Below, in pieces: positions 9,355 through 18,065 of a stretch of DNA of 64,000 bases (within the stretch, counting starts at the first letter, position 1; each line of letters opens with the position of its first letter). Source of the DNA: Clostridiaceae bacterium. GTDB taxonomy: Bacteria; Bacillota; Clostridia; Lachnospirales; Lachnospiraceae. Made by a program: the position numbers and the translations under genes. The stretch is taken from assembly GCA_910575795.1 (NCBI GenBank), contig CAJTGE010000028.1, forward strand, positions 19,038-83,037, given 5' to 3'. Below the pieces are notes generated by a model. That model searched no databases. It was not told the DNA's origin and saw only the letters and a program-made list of their open reading frames with translations.

Positions 9355-10053
9355 TCAGCCCACCCCAAAGTCCGTGATCTCGTACAGGACTTCCACCGCC
9401 GGATCGTCTAAGAGCCAGCGGTATTCCTCCATAAACCAGGCCGTCAGCTCTTCGTCCCGCCGGATGGGCGTGGTATTATTATTGTATACATTTACAGTGC
9501 CCAGCTTAAAATACCGCTTCAGGCAGTCTATATCATATGCGATCATGTCTCTCGTCTGCCCCCGTATCCCCACCATCAGGCACGGGGAGTCAAACCAGGC
9601 CGCCACCTCCTGCGGCCCGGAAAAATCAGCGTGCTTGCAGAGAACCTTCTCGCGAAACTCCCTGTCAAACGTCTCCACCCCGATCTTAAACAGCGCCTGC
9701 GCCGGGATGCGTTTCCTCATCTCCCCCAGCCGGCTCCGGTACATCCAGTGCGCCTCGAAAAACACCTTACTCACTGTATTCTTCCTGACTGTTTCTTCTA
9801 TATCGAGAAGCGTCTGCTCCGGAAGCTCAAAACAGCTCCCGGAATTGATGATTTCCAATGCCCCGAACTCCCCTGTCACTCTGGAAAGCGTCTCCCGGTT
9901 CAGGCGGATCATAGACGCCTCGTCCGTCCCGTTATCATCCGTATAATCGCAGAAGGCGCATTTTCCCCAGGCACAGGGGAAGGAGCGCAGAAGACAGATC
10001 TCCCTCCTGTTTTTATTAGTGATGCGGCTATACCGCTCCTCCGGCACTCCCAT
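9355..10053 (-). CDS. queL: Radical SAM protein, probable queuine lyase
   Basis: 232 aa. Cys cluster CAWGKCAFC near residue 26 fits a radical SAM [4Fe-4S] site, although the first gap is four residues rather than the usual three. RBS AAGGAGG eight bases before ATG fixes the start, which overlaps the transporter gene by 26 bases. In Clostridioides difficile a radical SAM lyase (QueL) next to a nucleoside hydrolase and an ECF transporter converts queuine to preQ1 for use by Tgt. The same trio behind a preQ1 riboswitch here supports that role. Assignment rests on context and motif, not alignment. Confidence 0.75.
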   Translation of the reverse strand: MGVPEERYSRITNKNRREICLLRSFPCAWGKCAFCDYTDDNGTDEASMIRLNRETLSRVTGEFGALEIINSGSCFELPEQTLLDIEETVRKNTVSKVFFEAHWMYRSRLGEMRKRIPAQALFKIGVETFDREFREKVLCKHADFSGPQEVAAWFDSPCLMVGIRGQTRDMIAYDIDCLKRYFKLGTVNVYNNNTTPIRRDEELTAWFMEEYRWLLDDPAVEVLYEITDFGVG

Positions 10054-10690
10054 GGCGGCGCCCTCCTTTCCACGAACGCTTCATCTCAGACGGAATGGCG
10101 CGCAGGATGCAGACCACTGCAAACAGGCTGATTACGCGATCCAGATAATCCGTCGCAATCTGAACTGCAAAGACGCTGCCCGTCAGCCCCAGCGGCGTTT
10201 TGGCGAGAAGCTGGACCAGGATAGTGGAGCCGGAGGAGGTAATCCCCCCGAACAGCCCGGCGCAGATAGCGGAGCTTAAAAGCGTCCCCGGAACGGTTAT
10301 CACCGCCGCCGGCCATAAAAGGCCGGTCCATTTCACATCCTTTCCTTTAAACACCAGACCGGACATCAGTCCCACTGCCATTCCCACCGGGGCAAAGTAC
10401 AGAGAATAAATGTCCGTCGTCATCCCCAGAATCAGGCCGCTGAGCAGGTTCGGGAGCATGCCGAACCAAGGCCCCATCAGCGCCCCGGTCAGTATGGTTC
10501 CGATACTGTCTAAATAAATCGGAAGGCGCAGAAACAGGGCAATCTGCCCGCCTGCCATGTTGATGCAGACCGCCATGCCCAAAAGGCATATCTGAAATGC
10601 GGTTATACGCGGTTTTTCTCCCTGCCCGGCCTCCCGGATAAGCGGCTGCGGCGTCCGCGGCCCGCGTCCATGTTCCTCTGTCTGTCTCAT
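10028..10690 (-). CDS. ECF transporter S component, probable queuine/queuosine uptake
   Basis: 220 aa with about six hydrophobic helices (ICLLGMAVCINMAGGQIALF, ILTGALMGPWFGMLPNLLSG, and others). The pattern GALMGPWFGMLPNLLSGLI is typical of ECF substrate-binding subunits. No energising ATPases are nearby, so it would use shared EcfAAT modules. Its ATG overlaps the TGA of the nucleoside hydrolase gene. Queuosine-type substrate is inferred from operon partners and the riboswitch. Confidence 0.8.
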   Translation of the reverse strand: MRQTEEHGRGPRTPQPLIREAGQGEKPRITAFQICLLGMAVCINMAGGQIALFLRLPIYLDSIGTILTGALMGPWFGMLPNLLSGLILGMTTDIYSLYFAPVGMAVGLMSGLVFKGKDVKWTGLLWPAAVITVPGTLLSSAICAGLFGGITSSGSTILVQLLAKTPLGLTGSVFAVQIATDYLDRVISLFAVVCILRAIPSEMKRSWKGGRRHGSAGGAV

Positions 10691-11721
10691 TGCCCGAACT
10701 CACCTCCCATCTGCGGTATCCCGAACCCGCGGCTGACCGCAGGCAAAAAATCAAGCCACTCAAGCTCCCTCTCCCCAATCTTCAAAACCCTGCTTAAAAA
10801 CAGCTTGAAAAACCGGGGCGGATTCGTTTCTGTAAGGATGAGCGCATTCGGCTCCCGCCTGTAAAAGCCCGCGGCGTCCACAATCGTCTGCCCTGCCGAC
10901 AGACCGCCCGTCTCCACCTGTGTGTAGGCCCGGATACCGCTGCACAGGCTTCTGTCCAGGAAATACGCCACAGCCAGCGGATCATTGATCACGCATCCAA
11001 TCAGCTTTTCCTGCTCCCAGTGGAAATCCAGATAAAATTTCGTGATTCTCCCGATAAATCCACCTGTTTCGGGATTCATCCGCTCCATATATGAGAGGAC
11101 ATTCGGAGTCAGGACAATGCGGCGCGTCACATCAAGGCCCACCATGGCAATCTCCTTTCCGAGCTCCCCCGCCGCCGCGTAAACGGCCGCCGCCGCATCC
11201 GGATCCACCCAGTAATTGTATTCCGCCACCGGCGAACAGTTCCCGTGGCTCCGGAAACTCCCGCCCATGGACACAATCTCCTCCAGCATGGAGAACGCCT
11301 CCCTATCCCGCTCAAGCATCCTCGCAAGATTCGTAAGCGGCCCTAAGGCGATGATGGATAAACCGCCCTCCCTCGCCCCGGCAATCAGGAAGTCTACTGC
11401 GGACTGCGCGTTCTCATAGCCGGGAACCTCCGGAAGAAAGCTCTCCCCCAGCGCATCCGCCCCGTGTGTATCGAGCGCATCCTGATACGCGCGTTTTAGC
11501 GGCCTCTCCTCCCCCAAAAAGACCGGGATGTCGAGGCGGCCCATCTGATTTAAAATCTTTTTCGCATTCCCAAAGCCCATATCCACCGGCCCGTTGCCGC
11601 AGACAATCGTGATCCCCCGTATGTCCAGCTCCTCCGAGGAAACCGCAAGCATCAGGGCCAGGCTGTCATCAATCCCCGGATCACAGTCAATAACAACCTT
11701 TCGTTTGATCTTCTGTTCCAT
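10687..11721 (-). CDS. queK: Nucleoside hydrolase, probable queuosine hydrolase
   Basis: 344 aa from ATG 11721 (RBS GAGGAGAGAGG). The inosine-uridine nucleoside hydrolase signature VIDCDPGIDDSLALMLA with the calcium-binding DxDxxxDD is at residues ~9-25. A family active-site region NDPLAVAY is near the end. Such enzymes cleave the N-glycosidic bond of nucleosides. As the first gene of an operon with an ECF S component and a radical SAM protein under a preQ1 riboswitch, it is probably the QueK-type enzyme that releases queuine from queuosine. A general ribonucleoside hydrolase cannot be excluded. Confidence 0.8.
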   Translation of the reverse strand: MEQKIKRKVVIDCDPGIDDSLALMLAVSSEELDIRGITIVCGNGPVDMGFGNAKKILNQMGRLDIPVFLGEERPLKRAYQDALDTHGADALGESFLPEVPGYENAQSAVDFLIAGAREGGLSIIALGPLTNLARMLERDREAFSMLEEIVSMGGSFRSHGNCSPVAEYNYWVDPDAAAAVYAAAGELGKEIAMVGLDVTRRIVLTPNVLSYMERMNPETGGFIGRITKFYLDFHWEQEKLIGCVINDPLAVAYFLDRSLCSGIRAYTQVETGGLSAGQTIVDAAGFYRREPNALILTETNPPRFFKLFLSRVLKIGERELEWLDFLPAVSRGFGIPQMGGEFGQ

Positions 11722-11820
11722 ACATCCTCTCTCCTCATTCTGTTTTGCGCCGGAACCTCCCCCACACGGCAAGAACAGCATTCCCCGGCATACGCCGGGA
11801 CAGCAGGACCCGCCGCGTGC

Positions 11821-11844
11821 AAAAAAATGCAGTGCGGCCCTGCA
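11821..11844 (-). terminator. Possible attenuator in the queuosine-salvage leader
   Basis: On the minus strand TGCAG, a seven-base loop and CTGCA are followed directly by seven T. It lies about 56 bases downstream of the preQ1 aptamer and 100 bases before the queK start. The stem is only five base pairs, so it may be a weak or conditional terminator. Confidence 0.4.
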
Positions 11845-11899
11845 GCCATGCATATCCATAACAGCTCAGATGTACAGACTGTGATACCTGTTTCATGCG

Positions 11900-11934
11900 C
11901 CTGTTTTTTTATACTGGGAGGTCCTCGAACCAGT
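11900..11934 (-). ncRNA. preQ1-I riboswitch aptamer
   Basis: Minus strand: stem ACTGG/CCAGT enclosing TTCGAGGACCTC, then the A-rich tail TATAAAAAAACAGG. This matches the small class I preQ1 aptamer (compare the Thermoanaerobacter tengcongensis form): P1 hairpin, C-rich loop, and an A-rich strand ending AGG that can pair with CCT in the loop to make the pseudoknot. It lies 14 bases downstream of a good promoter and in the leader of the nucleoside hydrolase, transporter and radical SAM operon. Confidence 0.88.
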
Positions 11935-11955
11935 TATCCTGAAACATGTTTTTAT

Positions 11956-11984
11956 ATTATAGCACCCGGTTATTATATTGTAAA
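11956..11984 (-). promoter_or_regulatory. Promoter of the queuosine-salvage operon
   Basis: TTTACA (11979-11984), 17 bases, TATAAT (11956-11961) on the minus strand. Predicted start near 11948, giving a leader of about 227 nt containing the preQ1 aptamer. Confidence 0.8.
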
Positions 11985-12219
11985 GAATCGGGTTGAGGAA
12001 TGCTGTTCAAATATCTTCCCATGTTTACATTCCCCTTTCACAGCGATTCCATTTATATCTTACACATGCAAAAAAATTCATAATATCATTATAAAAGATG
12101 ACAGATTCCAAGCCAATCAATTCATCCGCAAAACAGCTTGTAATCCCACATTTTTTCTGATATATTTGTTATAATTGATTATTTAAACGTCTATAAACAC
12201 AATAAAGGGGGATTTTACT

Positions 12220-13134
12220 ATGAAAACGTCCTGGAGAAGAGCATTCTCAGCCATGATCGCATGCGGCCTTCTGTCTGCAGCCCTTGGCGTTTTACCTGTT
12301 CACGCAGAGGTAACAGAGGATTCTAATCCTCCTGTTTGCTTTGAGTATTGCGCGATTGGCTTCGCAGAGGGCAGAACCGGGCCGGACGGTGTCCCATATC
12401 ACTGTCTGAACAACGACCTGTTCTACATCGAATACCCCGGAACCTGGTATTTCGGCTCCAGCGGAATCTGTCCCATCGTCTTCTACGATGATTCCGAAGT
12501 CCAAAAAACCATCCATAACTTTGAATCCTTTGTGGATGCCTCTCTGTCCGGCTCCGGGAAGCAGGTTGACCGGTACGTGCGAAACGGCGGCCTTGATCCG
12601 TATCTGAAGCAGGTTCTGAATATCCGCAGCAGCTCAGGATATCAGTTTGATAACCAGACAAACGATGACGGCATTCTCGTTTATTTCCTGCGAAAGGATG
12701 GGGAAGCCGTGGCTTCGATTATCATCTGGACCTCCTTTGGCCAGGTCAGCATCCGTGACGAGCGCTCCGACGCAGCACCTGACCCTGCCAGAGATTACGG
12801 GAGCATCATGGTTATGCCTGTCGCGGATTCAGAAGATTTAAGCTCCCCGGAAGCCATACAGGCTTTTGTGGACAGCGGGAAACTGAATGACCGCCTGAAG
12901 ATGGATACAAGCATCCTCACATGGACCACAAAAGCATTCCAGACAGAACATCACAACTACCTCCTGTGTGAAGGCGCCGGCGGCTTTTTAGACATCTCCG
13001 TCTACATTCCGGTTGCGCCCGCCGGCTCAAAAAAGTGGCTTATCTGCTTTGAAGCCTGCAAAGAGAGTGAAATCAGCTACAATGCATACCATATCCGCGA
13101 TGATATCATCAAGACTTTCCGGGTTTTAAAATAG
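12220..13134 (+). CDS. Secreted protein of unknown function
   Basis: 304 aa. Clear signal peptide: MKTSWRRAF, a hydrophobic stretch to about residue 27, and a likely cleavage after VHA. The mature part has no motif I recognise and no repeats. RBS AAAGGGGG nine bases before ATG; a TATAAT at 12170-12175 is a probable -10. Monocistronic with its own terminator. Codon use is ordinary. Confidence 0.8.
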   Translation: MKTSWRRAFSAMIACGLLSAALGVLPVHAEVTEDSNPPVCFEYCAIGFAEGRTGPDGVPYHCLNNDLFYIEYPGTWYFGSSGICPIVFYDDSEVQKTIHNFESFVDASLSGSGKQVDRYVRNGGLDPYLKQVLNIRSSSGYQFDNQTNDDGILVYFLRKDGEAVASIIIWTSFGQVSIRDERSDAAPDPARDYGSIMVMPVADSEDLSSPEAIQAFVDSGKLNDRLKMDTSILTWTTKAFQTEHHNYLLCEGAGGFLDISVYIPVAPAGSKKWLICFEACKESEISYNAYHIRDDIIKTFRVLK

Positions 13135-13178
13135 CTGCATTGCAACCGTTCCGTCTGTCGAACTTATTGCACTGAATT

Positions 13179-13209
13179 CGGGCAGGAAAGAGCTGTCCCT
13201 GCCCGATTT
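13179..13209 (+). terminator. Intrinsic terminator of the secreted-protein gene
   Basis: CGGGCAGG (13179-13186) pairs with CCTGCCCG (13198-13205), followed by ATTTT. Confidence 0.75.
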
Positions 13210-13327
13210 TCACAAGCTTCTCCAGATACGTTACCGGAACCTCCCCTGTCAGCCTGCTGTTCCCGGCCTGCGCCGCCATATCAGGCTGATAAATCCCTGT
13301 GATTCCCTTTCAAAAACATCCCCTTCT

Positions 13328-13705
13328 TTAAAATACGGAGCCCCTGAAAATAATCTCCGCCCCAAACGGCATCAGGGCCAGCTTTGCCAGTTTCAACTGC
13401 TGTAAGCCAAACGGGATCCCCACAACCGTTACACAGAGAGCAATCCCGATTACCAAATGTTCCAGCGCCAGCGGCAGCCCCGACACCAGCAGCCAGATCA
13501 TATTCACAAGAAACGATCCCGTCCCGCCGCTGTATACCACCTCTTTCCCAAAAGGGAAAAAACTAAGCGAAGCAAACTTAAAGCACTGTATTCCCACCGG
13601 GATCCCCACAACCGTAATACACCAAAGGCATCCTGCCAGGCACCAGCTCAAACCGCTGAGCGCGCCGCCGCAGATAAACCAAATCAGATTTCCCAGACAT
13701 CCCAT
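13328..13705 (-). CDS. YccF domain membrane protein
   Basis: 125 aa, start ATG 13705 with AAGGAG eight bases upstream (an in-frame GTG lies two codons before). Two copies of the YccF repeat: LSWCLAGCLWCITVVGIPVG and LVIGIALCVTVVGIPFGLQQ, each with the GIPxGxQ signature. Several membrane-associated helices. Function of the family is unknown. Confidence 0.9.
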   Translation of the reverse strand: MGCLGNLIWFICGGALSGLSWCLAGCLWCITVVGIPVGIQCFKFASLSFFPFGKEVVYSGGTGSFLVNMIWLLVSGLPLALEHLVIGIALCVTVVGIPFGLQQLKLAKLALMPFGAEIIFRGSVF

Positions 13706-13859
13706 ATACACATCTCCTTCCCGAACCTCTCAATTATTCCCATGCTGTGACGCTGAAAAAACGCCAGCAACAGTTCTTTTACCCAATGCAATCATCCCCG
13801 CTCAAAATTCGCACAATTTTTGTGCAAATTTCGCACCGATTATTATAAATCGTTTTTCT

Positions 13860-14106
13860 GTATCCTATGGAGGAGAGCCTGCGATCGCTACCTATGCCTG
13901 CATCGCTTATGTTATCTGCATAATATATCTGATACTGCAGGGAGTAGGCGACGGATGCCAGCCGCTACTCAGCCGGCATTACGGAGAGAAACCGTTTGAC
14001 AGACTGAAAAGCACAAGGAAAATGGCGTATGAATTTGCATTGTTCCCGTCCTGTGGAGTACGATTTTCGCAAGGATCCTATCGGCATTGTCAGCCGTTCT
14101 CCTGAA
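13860..14106 (+). pseudogene. Fragment of a MATE-family efflux transporter
   Basis: In the frame beginning GGA at 13872 the sequence reads EPAIATYACIAYVICIIYLI, then LQGVGDGCQPLLSRHYGE, a typical internal segment of MATE exporters (GVGDGxQPLxSxxYGE). It has no start codon or RBS, loses similarity after about 50 residues and hits TGA near 14104. A gene remnant; the rest is missing on both sides. Confidence 0.7.
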
Positions 14107-14165
14107 GAACTTTGTGGATAAAAAAGAAATGCCCTGATAAGCCATAAGCGGATGGGATGAAGCAG

Positions 14166-14247
14166 GGAGAACCACACTGTGCCGGGAACAGGCCGCTCAA
14201 TGGGGGCGACGCCCCCATTCTGCAATGTGGCCGGCAGATGGTTCTCC
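14166..14247. repeat. Large imperfect palindrome
   Basis: GGAGAACCA (14166-14174) pairs with TGGTTCTCC (14239-14247); inside, TGCCGG pairs with CCGGCA and ATGGGGGCG with its complement around a two-base loop. A strongly folding element of about 82 bases between the MATE remnant and purD. No second copy was noticed in the window. Confidence 0.5.
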
Positions 14248-14296
14248 TTACCGCAAACAACTTTTATAATCCTGCAAATATCATGGTAAATGCCAG

Positions 14297-14355
14297 TCGC
14301 ATATACCTCTTTTGCACCGCTGTATGTTCCGCCAGATGCGCCCAAATTTAATTAA
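14297..14355. repeat. Remnant of the 56.4 kb MITE-like element overlapping the purD 3' end
   Basis: The stretch CCGCCAGATGCGCCCAAATT and the following TAATTAATGTATGC closely match the left arm of the palindromic element at 56368-56537 (CCGCCAGATGCACCCAAATT and on). The last codons and the TAA of purD fall inside the similarity. Confidence 0.45.
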
Positions 14356-15631
14356 TGTATGCCTCATCAATCGCTTTCCCGATATCGTGGCGCATGTATT
14401 TATTTTCAAAATCGACCCATTCCGCCGCCTCATAGGCATTGGCCCTGGCCTCTTTCAGATCGCTGCCAAGGGCCGTTATCCCCAGAACACGGCCGCCGTT
14501 TGTCACAATATCCCCATGCGCGCCAAATTTGGTTCCCGCGTGGAACGCGTACCGGCCCTCTTTGCCCTGAAATGCCTCCAGGCCGCGGATCGCAAAGCCT
14601 TTTTCATACTTCACCGGATATCCGTCCGAGGCCAGGACCACGCAGACCGCCGCGTTGTCCTCAAACGCCAGTTCAATCTTGTCGAGCGTGCCGTCCACAC
14701 AGGCTTCAAACACCTCCACAATGTCGTTTTTCATCCTCGGAAGCACGACCTGGGTTTCCGGGTCACCGAAGCGGGCGTTGTATTCCAGCACCTTCGGGCC
14801 CTGCTCGGTCAGCATCAGGCCAAAGAAAATGATCCCCTTAAAGGCGCGTCCCTCGGCCCTCATGGCGTCAACCGTGGCCTGGTAGATGTGCTCCCTGCAG
14901 AACGCGTCCACCTCGTCCGTGTAAAAGGGGCTCGGTGAAAAGGTCCCCATCCCCCCTGTGTTCAGCCCCTGATCGCCGTCCATGGCGCGCTTGTGATCCT
15001 GAGAGGAGGTCATGATCCGGATCGTCTCCCCGTCCACAAAGGACAGAACCGATACCTCGCGGCCGGTCATGAATTCCTCAATCACTATCTTATTGCCGGC
15101 CGCCCCGAATTTCTTATCTGTCATGATCTCCCGCACGCCGGCCTCGGCCTCCTCCCGGTTCTGGCAGATGAGGACGCCCTTTCCCAGCGCCAGGCCGTCG
15201 GCCTTGAGCACCGTCGGCATAGGGGCTGTCTTCAAATATTGAAGCGCCTCCCCGGCGTCGTCAAAGACCTCATACGCCGCGGTTGGAATATGGTATTTTT
15301 TCATCAAATCCTTGGAAAATGCCTTGGAGCCTTCGAGAACGGCCGCACATTTGCGCGGGCCGAACACGCGCAGGCCCCTTGACTCAAATACATCCACCAC
15401 GCCGCCCACCAGCGGGTCGTCCATGCCGATCACTGTTAAGTCGATCTTCTTTTCCTCTGCAAAATCGGCCAGCCGGTCAAATTCCATGGCGCCGATCTCC
15501 ACACACTCTGCAAACTCCGCGATCCCGGCGTTGCCCGGCGCGCAGTATATCTTATCCGCCTTCGGGCTCTTTGAAACCTTCCAGGCAATGGCGTGCTCGC
15601 GGCCGCCGCTTCCTACTATCAATACCTTCAT
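14348..15631 (-). CDS. purD: Phosphoribosylamine-glycine ligase
   Basis: 427 aa from ATG 15631 (AGGAG six bases upstream). N-terminus MKVLIVGSGGREHAIAWK is canonical; ATP-grasp core includes LKADGLALGKGV and EYNARFGDPETQ. Catalyses formation of GAR from phosphoribosylamine, glycine and ATP, second step of purine synthesis. Last gene of purE-purM-purN-purD. The final residues AYIN and the stop lie in a sequence similar to an intergenic element, suggesting the original 3' end was altered. Confidence 0.98.
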   Translation of the reverse strand: MKVLIVGSGGREHAIAWKVSKSPKADKIYCAPGNAGIAEFAECVEIGAMEFDRLADFAEEKKIDLTVIGMDDPLVGGVVDVFESRGLRVFGPRKCAAVLEGSKAFSKDLMKKYHIPTAAYEVFDDAGEALQYLKTAPMPTVLKADGLALGKGVLICQNREEAEAGVREIMTDKKFGAAGNKIVIEEFMTGREVSVLSFVDGETIRIMTSSQDHKRAMDGDQGLNTGGMGTFSPSPFYTDEVDAFCREHIYQATVDAMRAEGRAFKGIIFFGLMLTEQGPKVLEYNARFGDPETQVVLPRMKNDIVEVFEACVDGTLDKIELAFEDNAAVCVVLASDGYPVKYEKGFAIRGLEAFQGKEGRYAFHAGTKFGAHGDIVTNGGRVLGITALGSDLKEARANAYEAAEWVDFENKYMRHDIGKAIDEAYIN

Positions 15632-15650
15632 GCTATGCTCCTCTGTGTGT

Positions 15651-16244
15651 TTATATCCGGCCATTGGCAATCCGGTCGATCGCCTCCGGGAGAATCACCC
15701 ATTCAGCTTCCTCCATCACGCGCCTCTGAAGGCTTTCCGGCGTGTCGTCCTGCCGCACCTCCACGGCCTTCTGCAGTAAAATCGGACCGGTGTCCGTCCC
15801 TTCGTCCACATAGTGGACCGTAGCGCCCGTCAGCTTGACGCCCCGCGCCAGGGCCGCCTCGTGAACCTTTAACCCGTAATAACCCACGCCGCAGAAGGAC
15901 GGGATCAGGGACGGATGGATGTTAATGATCCGGTTTCTGTATGTTTCGATCATTGGCGCCGGAATCTTTACCAGGAATCCGGCCAGCACGACCAGATCCG
16001 GCCGGCATGCGTCCACGGTCTGCAAGAGCGCCTCGTTAAACGCCTCCCGGCTCTCATACGCCGCCGGGCTCACGATAAAGGCCGGGATACCGTGCCGCCT
16101 GGCCCGCTCCACGGCGTACGCGCCTGCATTATTGCAGATCACAGCCGTCACCTGCGCGTTCGTTATGGCCCCGTCCCGGATCGCGTCCAGGATCGCCTGG
16201 AGGTTCGTACCGCCTCCGGACGCCATCACTGCCACTCTCAGCAT
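15651..16244 (-). CDS. purN: Phosphoribosylglycinamide formyltransferase
   Basis: 197 aa. N-terminus [20 protein letters not shown], catalytic [10 protein letters not shown] and the [12 protein letters not shown] signature with catalytic Asp are present. Formylates GAR using 10-formyl-THF. Start overlaps the purM stop by seven bases. Confidence 0.97.
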   Translation of the reverse strand: MLRVAVMASGGGTNLQAILDAIRDGAITNAQVTAVICNNAGAYAVERARRHGIPAFIVSPAAYESREAFNEALLQTVDACRPDLVVLAGFLVKIPAPMIETYRNRIINIHPSLIPSFCGVGYYGLKVHEAALARGVKLTGATVHYVDEGTDTGPILLQKAVEVRQDDTPESLQRRVMEEAEWVILPEAIDRIANGRI

Positions 16245-17269
16245 AGGGTCACTCCCTTTTCTCCTGCCTCCACATAACCGATGATATACGGAACCTCGCC
16301 GGCCGCGCGCATGGCCTCCATCGCCTTATCCGCGTCCTGCGGCGCAACGGCTGTCACCATGCCGATTCCCATGTTAAATGTATTGTACATCATCTGCTCC
16401 TCGATCCCTCCCTTTTCGGCCAGAAGCCGGAAAATGGCCGGAATCTCATAGCTGCTCTTTTTAATCACGGCATGCGTGCCCTCCCGCAGCATGCGCGGTA
16501 CATTCTCATAAAAACCGCCGCCTGTGATATGGCTGCACGCCTTGACCGTCACGCCGGCCTCCTTCACGGCTCTCAGGGCCTTTACATATATCTTGGTCGG
16601 GACAAGCAGCGCCTCGCCCAGCGTCCCGCCCAGCGCGTCATACCAGGTATGCAGGCCCTCCCTTGTCATCTCCTTTTCAAACACCTTGCGCACCAGCGAA
16701 AAACCGTTGCTGTGTACGCCGGAGGACGCCATGCCGATCAGCGTATCGCCCGGGGTTAAGGCGTCCCCGCTGATCAGATCCTTTTTGTCCGCCGCTCCCA
16801 CGGCAAAGCCCGCCAGATCGTACTCATCCACCGGGTAAAAGCCCGGCATCTCGGCCGTCTCGCCGCCGATCAGGGCCGCCCCTGCCTGCCTACAGCCCTC
16901 TGCCACGCCGCTCACAATCGCGGCTATCTTCTCCGGCACATTTTTTCCGCATGCAATATAGTCCAGGAAAAATAAGGGCTCTCCGCCCGCGCACGCCACA
17001 TCGTTCACACACATGGCCACGCAGTCAATCCCCACCGTGTCATGCTTATCCATCAGAAAGGCGAGCTTGAGCTTTGTTCCCACTCCGTCCGTCCCGGACA
17101 GAAGAACCGGCTCCTCCATGCCCTTAAGCGCCGCCGCGCTGAACGCCCCTGAAAAGCCGCCCAGTCCGCCCATCACCTCCGGACGCATCGTTTTCTTCAC
17201 ATGCTCCTTCATCAGCTCTACAGAGCGGTATCCGGCTTCAATATCTACTCCAGCATTCCTGTAATCCAT
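16238..17269 (-). CDS. purM: Phosphoribosylformylglycinamidine cyclo-ligase
   Basis: 343 aa from ATG 17269 (GGAGG upstream). Motifs [24 protein letters not shown] and [11 protein letters not shown] identify AIR synthetase. Converts FGAM to AIR with ATP. Between purE and purN. Confidence 0.98.
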   Translation of the reverse strand: MDYRNAGVDIEAGYRSVELMKEHVKKTMRPEVMGGLGGFSGAFSAAALKGMEEPVLLSGTDGVGTKLKLAFLMDKHDTVGIDCVAMCVNDVACAGGEPLFFLDYIACGKNVPEKIAAIVSGVAEGCRQAGAALIGGETAEMPGFYPVDEYDLAGFAVGAADKKDLISGDALTPGDTLIGMASSGVHSNGFSLVRKVFEKEMTREGLHTWYDALGGTLGEALLVPTKIYVKALRAVKEAGVTVKACSHITGGGFYENVPRMLREGTHAVIKKSSYEIPAIFRLLAEKGGIEEQMMYNTFNMGIGMVTAVAPQDADKAMEAMRAAGEVPYIIGYVEAGEKGVTLC

Positions 17270-17327
17270 CCCTGTCCTCCAAATATGTACAGTCCGCAAC
17301 CGTTACAGTCCGTTTTCTGTACCCTGC

Positions 17328-17843
17328 TTATTTCATCTGTGCCGTATATTCTTTATATCCGATCCGCGCAAGCGTCTCGTCCTTGCCCGCCACCTCATTC
17401 TTCATCTCTTCCGAATAGGCCTTCAGCTTTGCCAGAATCTCCGCATCCGAGACGGCCAGGATCTTCGCGGCCAGGATGCCGGCGTTCTTTCCTCCGTTGA
17501 TAGCCACGGTCGCCACCGGAATGCCTGACGGCATCTGCACAATCGAATAAAGGGAATCCACCCCGCCTAAATCCGAGGTTTTCATCGGAACCCCGATCAC
17601 CGGCATCGGGAACAGCGCCGCACACATGCCCGGGAGATGGGCGGCCTTTCCGGCCCCGGCTATGATCACCTGAAAGCCCTTAGCCTCTGCGCTCTTTGCA
17701 TATTCAAAGAAAATATCCGGCTCCCGGTGCGCCGAGATGACTCTCATCTCAAACTCAATCCCCATCTTCTCCAGAAAATCCGCGGCCTGAGCCATCACCG
17801 GCATATCTGAGTCGCTTCCCATTACAATTCCTACCTTTGCCAT
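17328..17843 (-). CDS. purE: N5-carboxyaminoimidazole ribonucleotide mutase
   Basis: 171 aa. GSDSD near the N-terminus, ISAHREPD and the GAGKAAHLPGM loop are intact. First gene of the operon. No purK is adjacent, so it may be the CO2-using class or purK lies elsewhere. Confidence 0.97.
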   Translation of the reverse strand: MAKVGIVMGSDSDMPVMAQAADFLEKMGIEFEMRVISAHREPDIFFEYAKSAEAKGFQVIIAGAGKAAHLPGMCAALFPMPVIGVPMKTSDLGGVDSLYSIVQMPSGIPVATVAINGGKNAGILAAKILAVSDAEILAKLKAYSEEMKNEVAGKDETLARIGYKEYTAQMK

Positions 17844-17902
17844 CGTTTTCTCTCCTTTTTCGGTTGTTTTTCGGTTCTGTCACGGACAATCAATCCGTGT
17901 GG

Positions 17903-17931
17903 ATTATACTAGCTTTTTGGCGGCAAGTCAA
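17903..17931 (-). promoter_or_regulatory. Promoter of the purEMND operon
   Basis: TTGACT (17926-17931), 17 bases, TATAAT (17903-17908) on the minus strand. The short leader (about 55 nt) contains a small CACGGA/TCCGTG hairpin; I see no purine riboswitch. Confidence 0.8.
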
Positions 17932-17956
17932 TAGAAAAGCCTTGAATCCGAAAACC

Positions 17957-18047
17957 GGGTTCCCCTTCTGCGGCGCTGTTCAGACGGGAGGCTTTCCGCC
18001 CTCCTGCTGCGCTTCTATTATGCTCCGCACTGCGCAGGGCAGAACCC
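17957..18047 (-). terminator. Long imperfect hairpin downstream of the chemoreceptor gene
   Basis: On the minus strand GGGTTCTGCCCTGCG pairs with CGCAGAAGGGGAACCC across an inner hairpin-rich loop, then CGGTTTTC. Probably ends the chemoreceptor transcript before the pur promoter, though the U-tract is short. Confidence 0.4.
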
Positions 18048-18065
18048 GCTGCTGTGCACAGACCA

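Noticed and set aside
11900..11934. tRNA T-arm, because of the TCGAACC string
   Set aside because: No cloverleaf around it; on the minus strand it forms a complete preQ1-I aptamer with A-rich tail.
17843..17931. Purine riboswitch upstream of purE
   Set aside because: The leader is only about 55 nt with one small hairpin and no three-way junction core.
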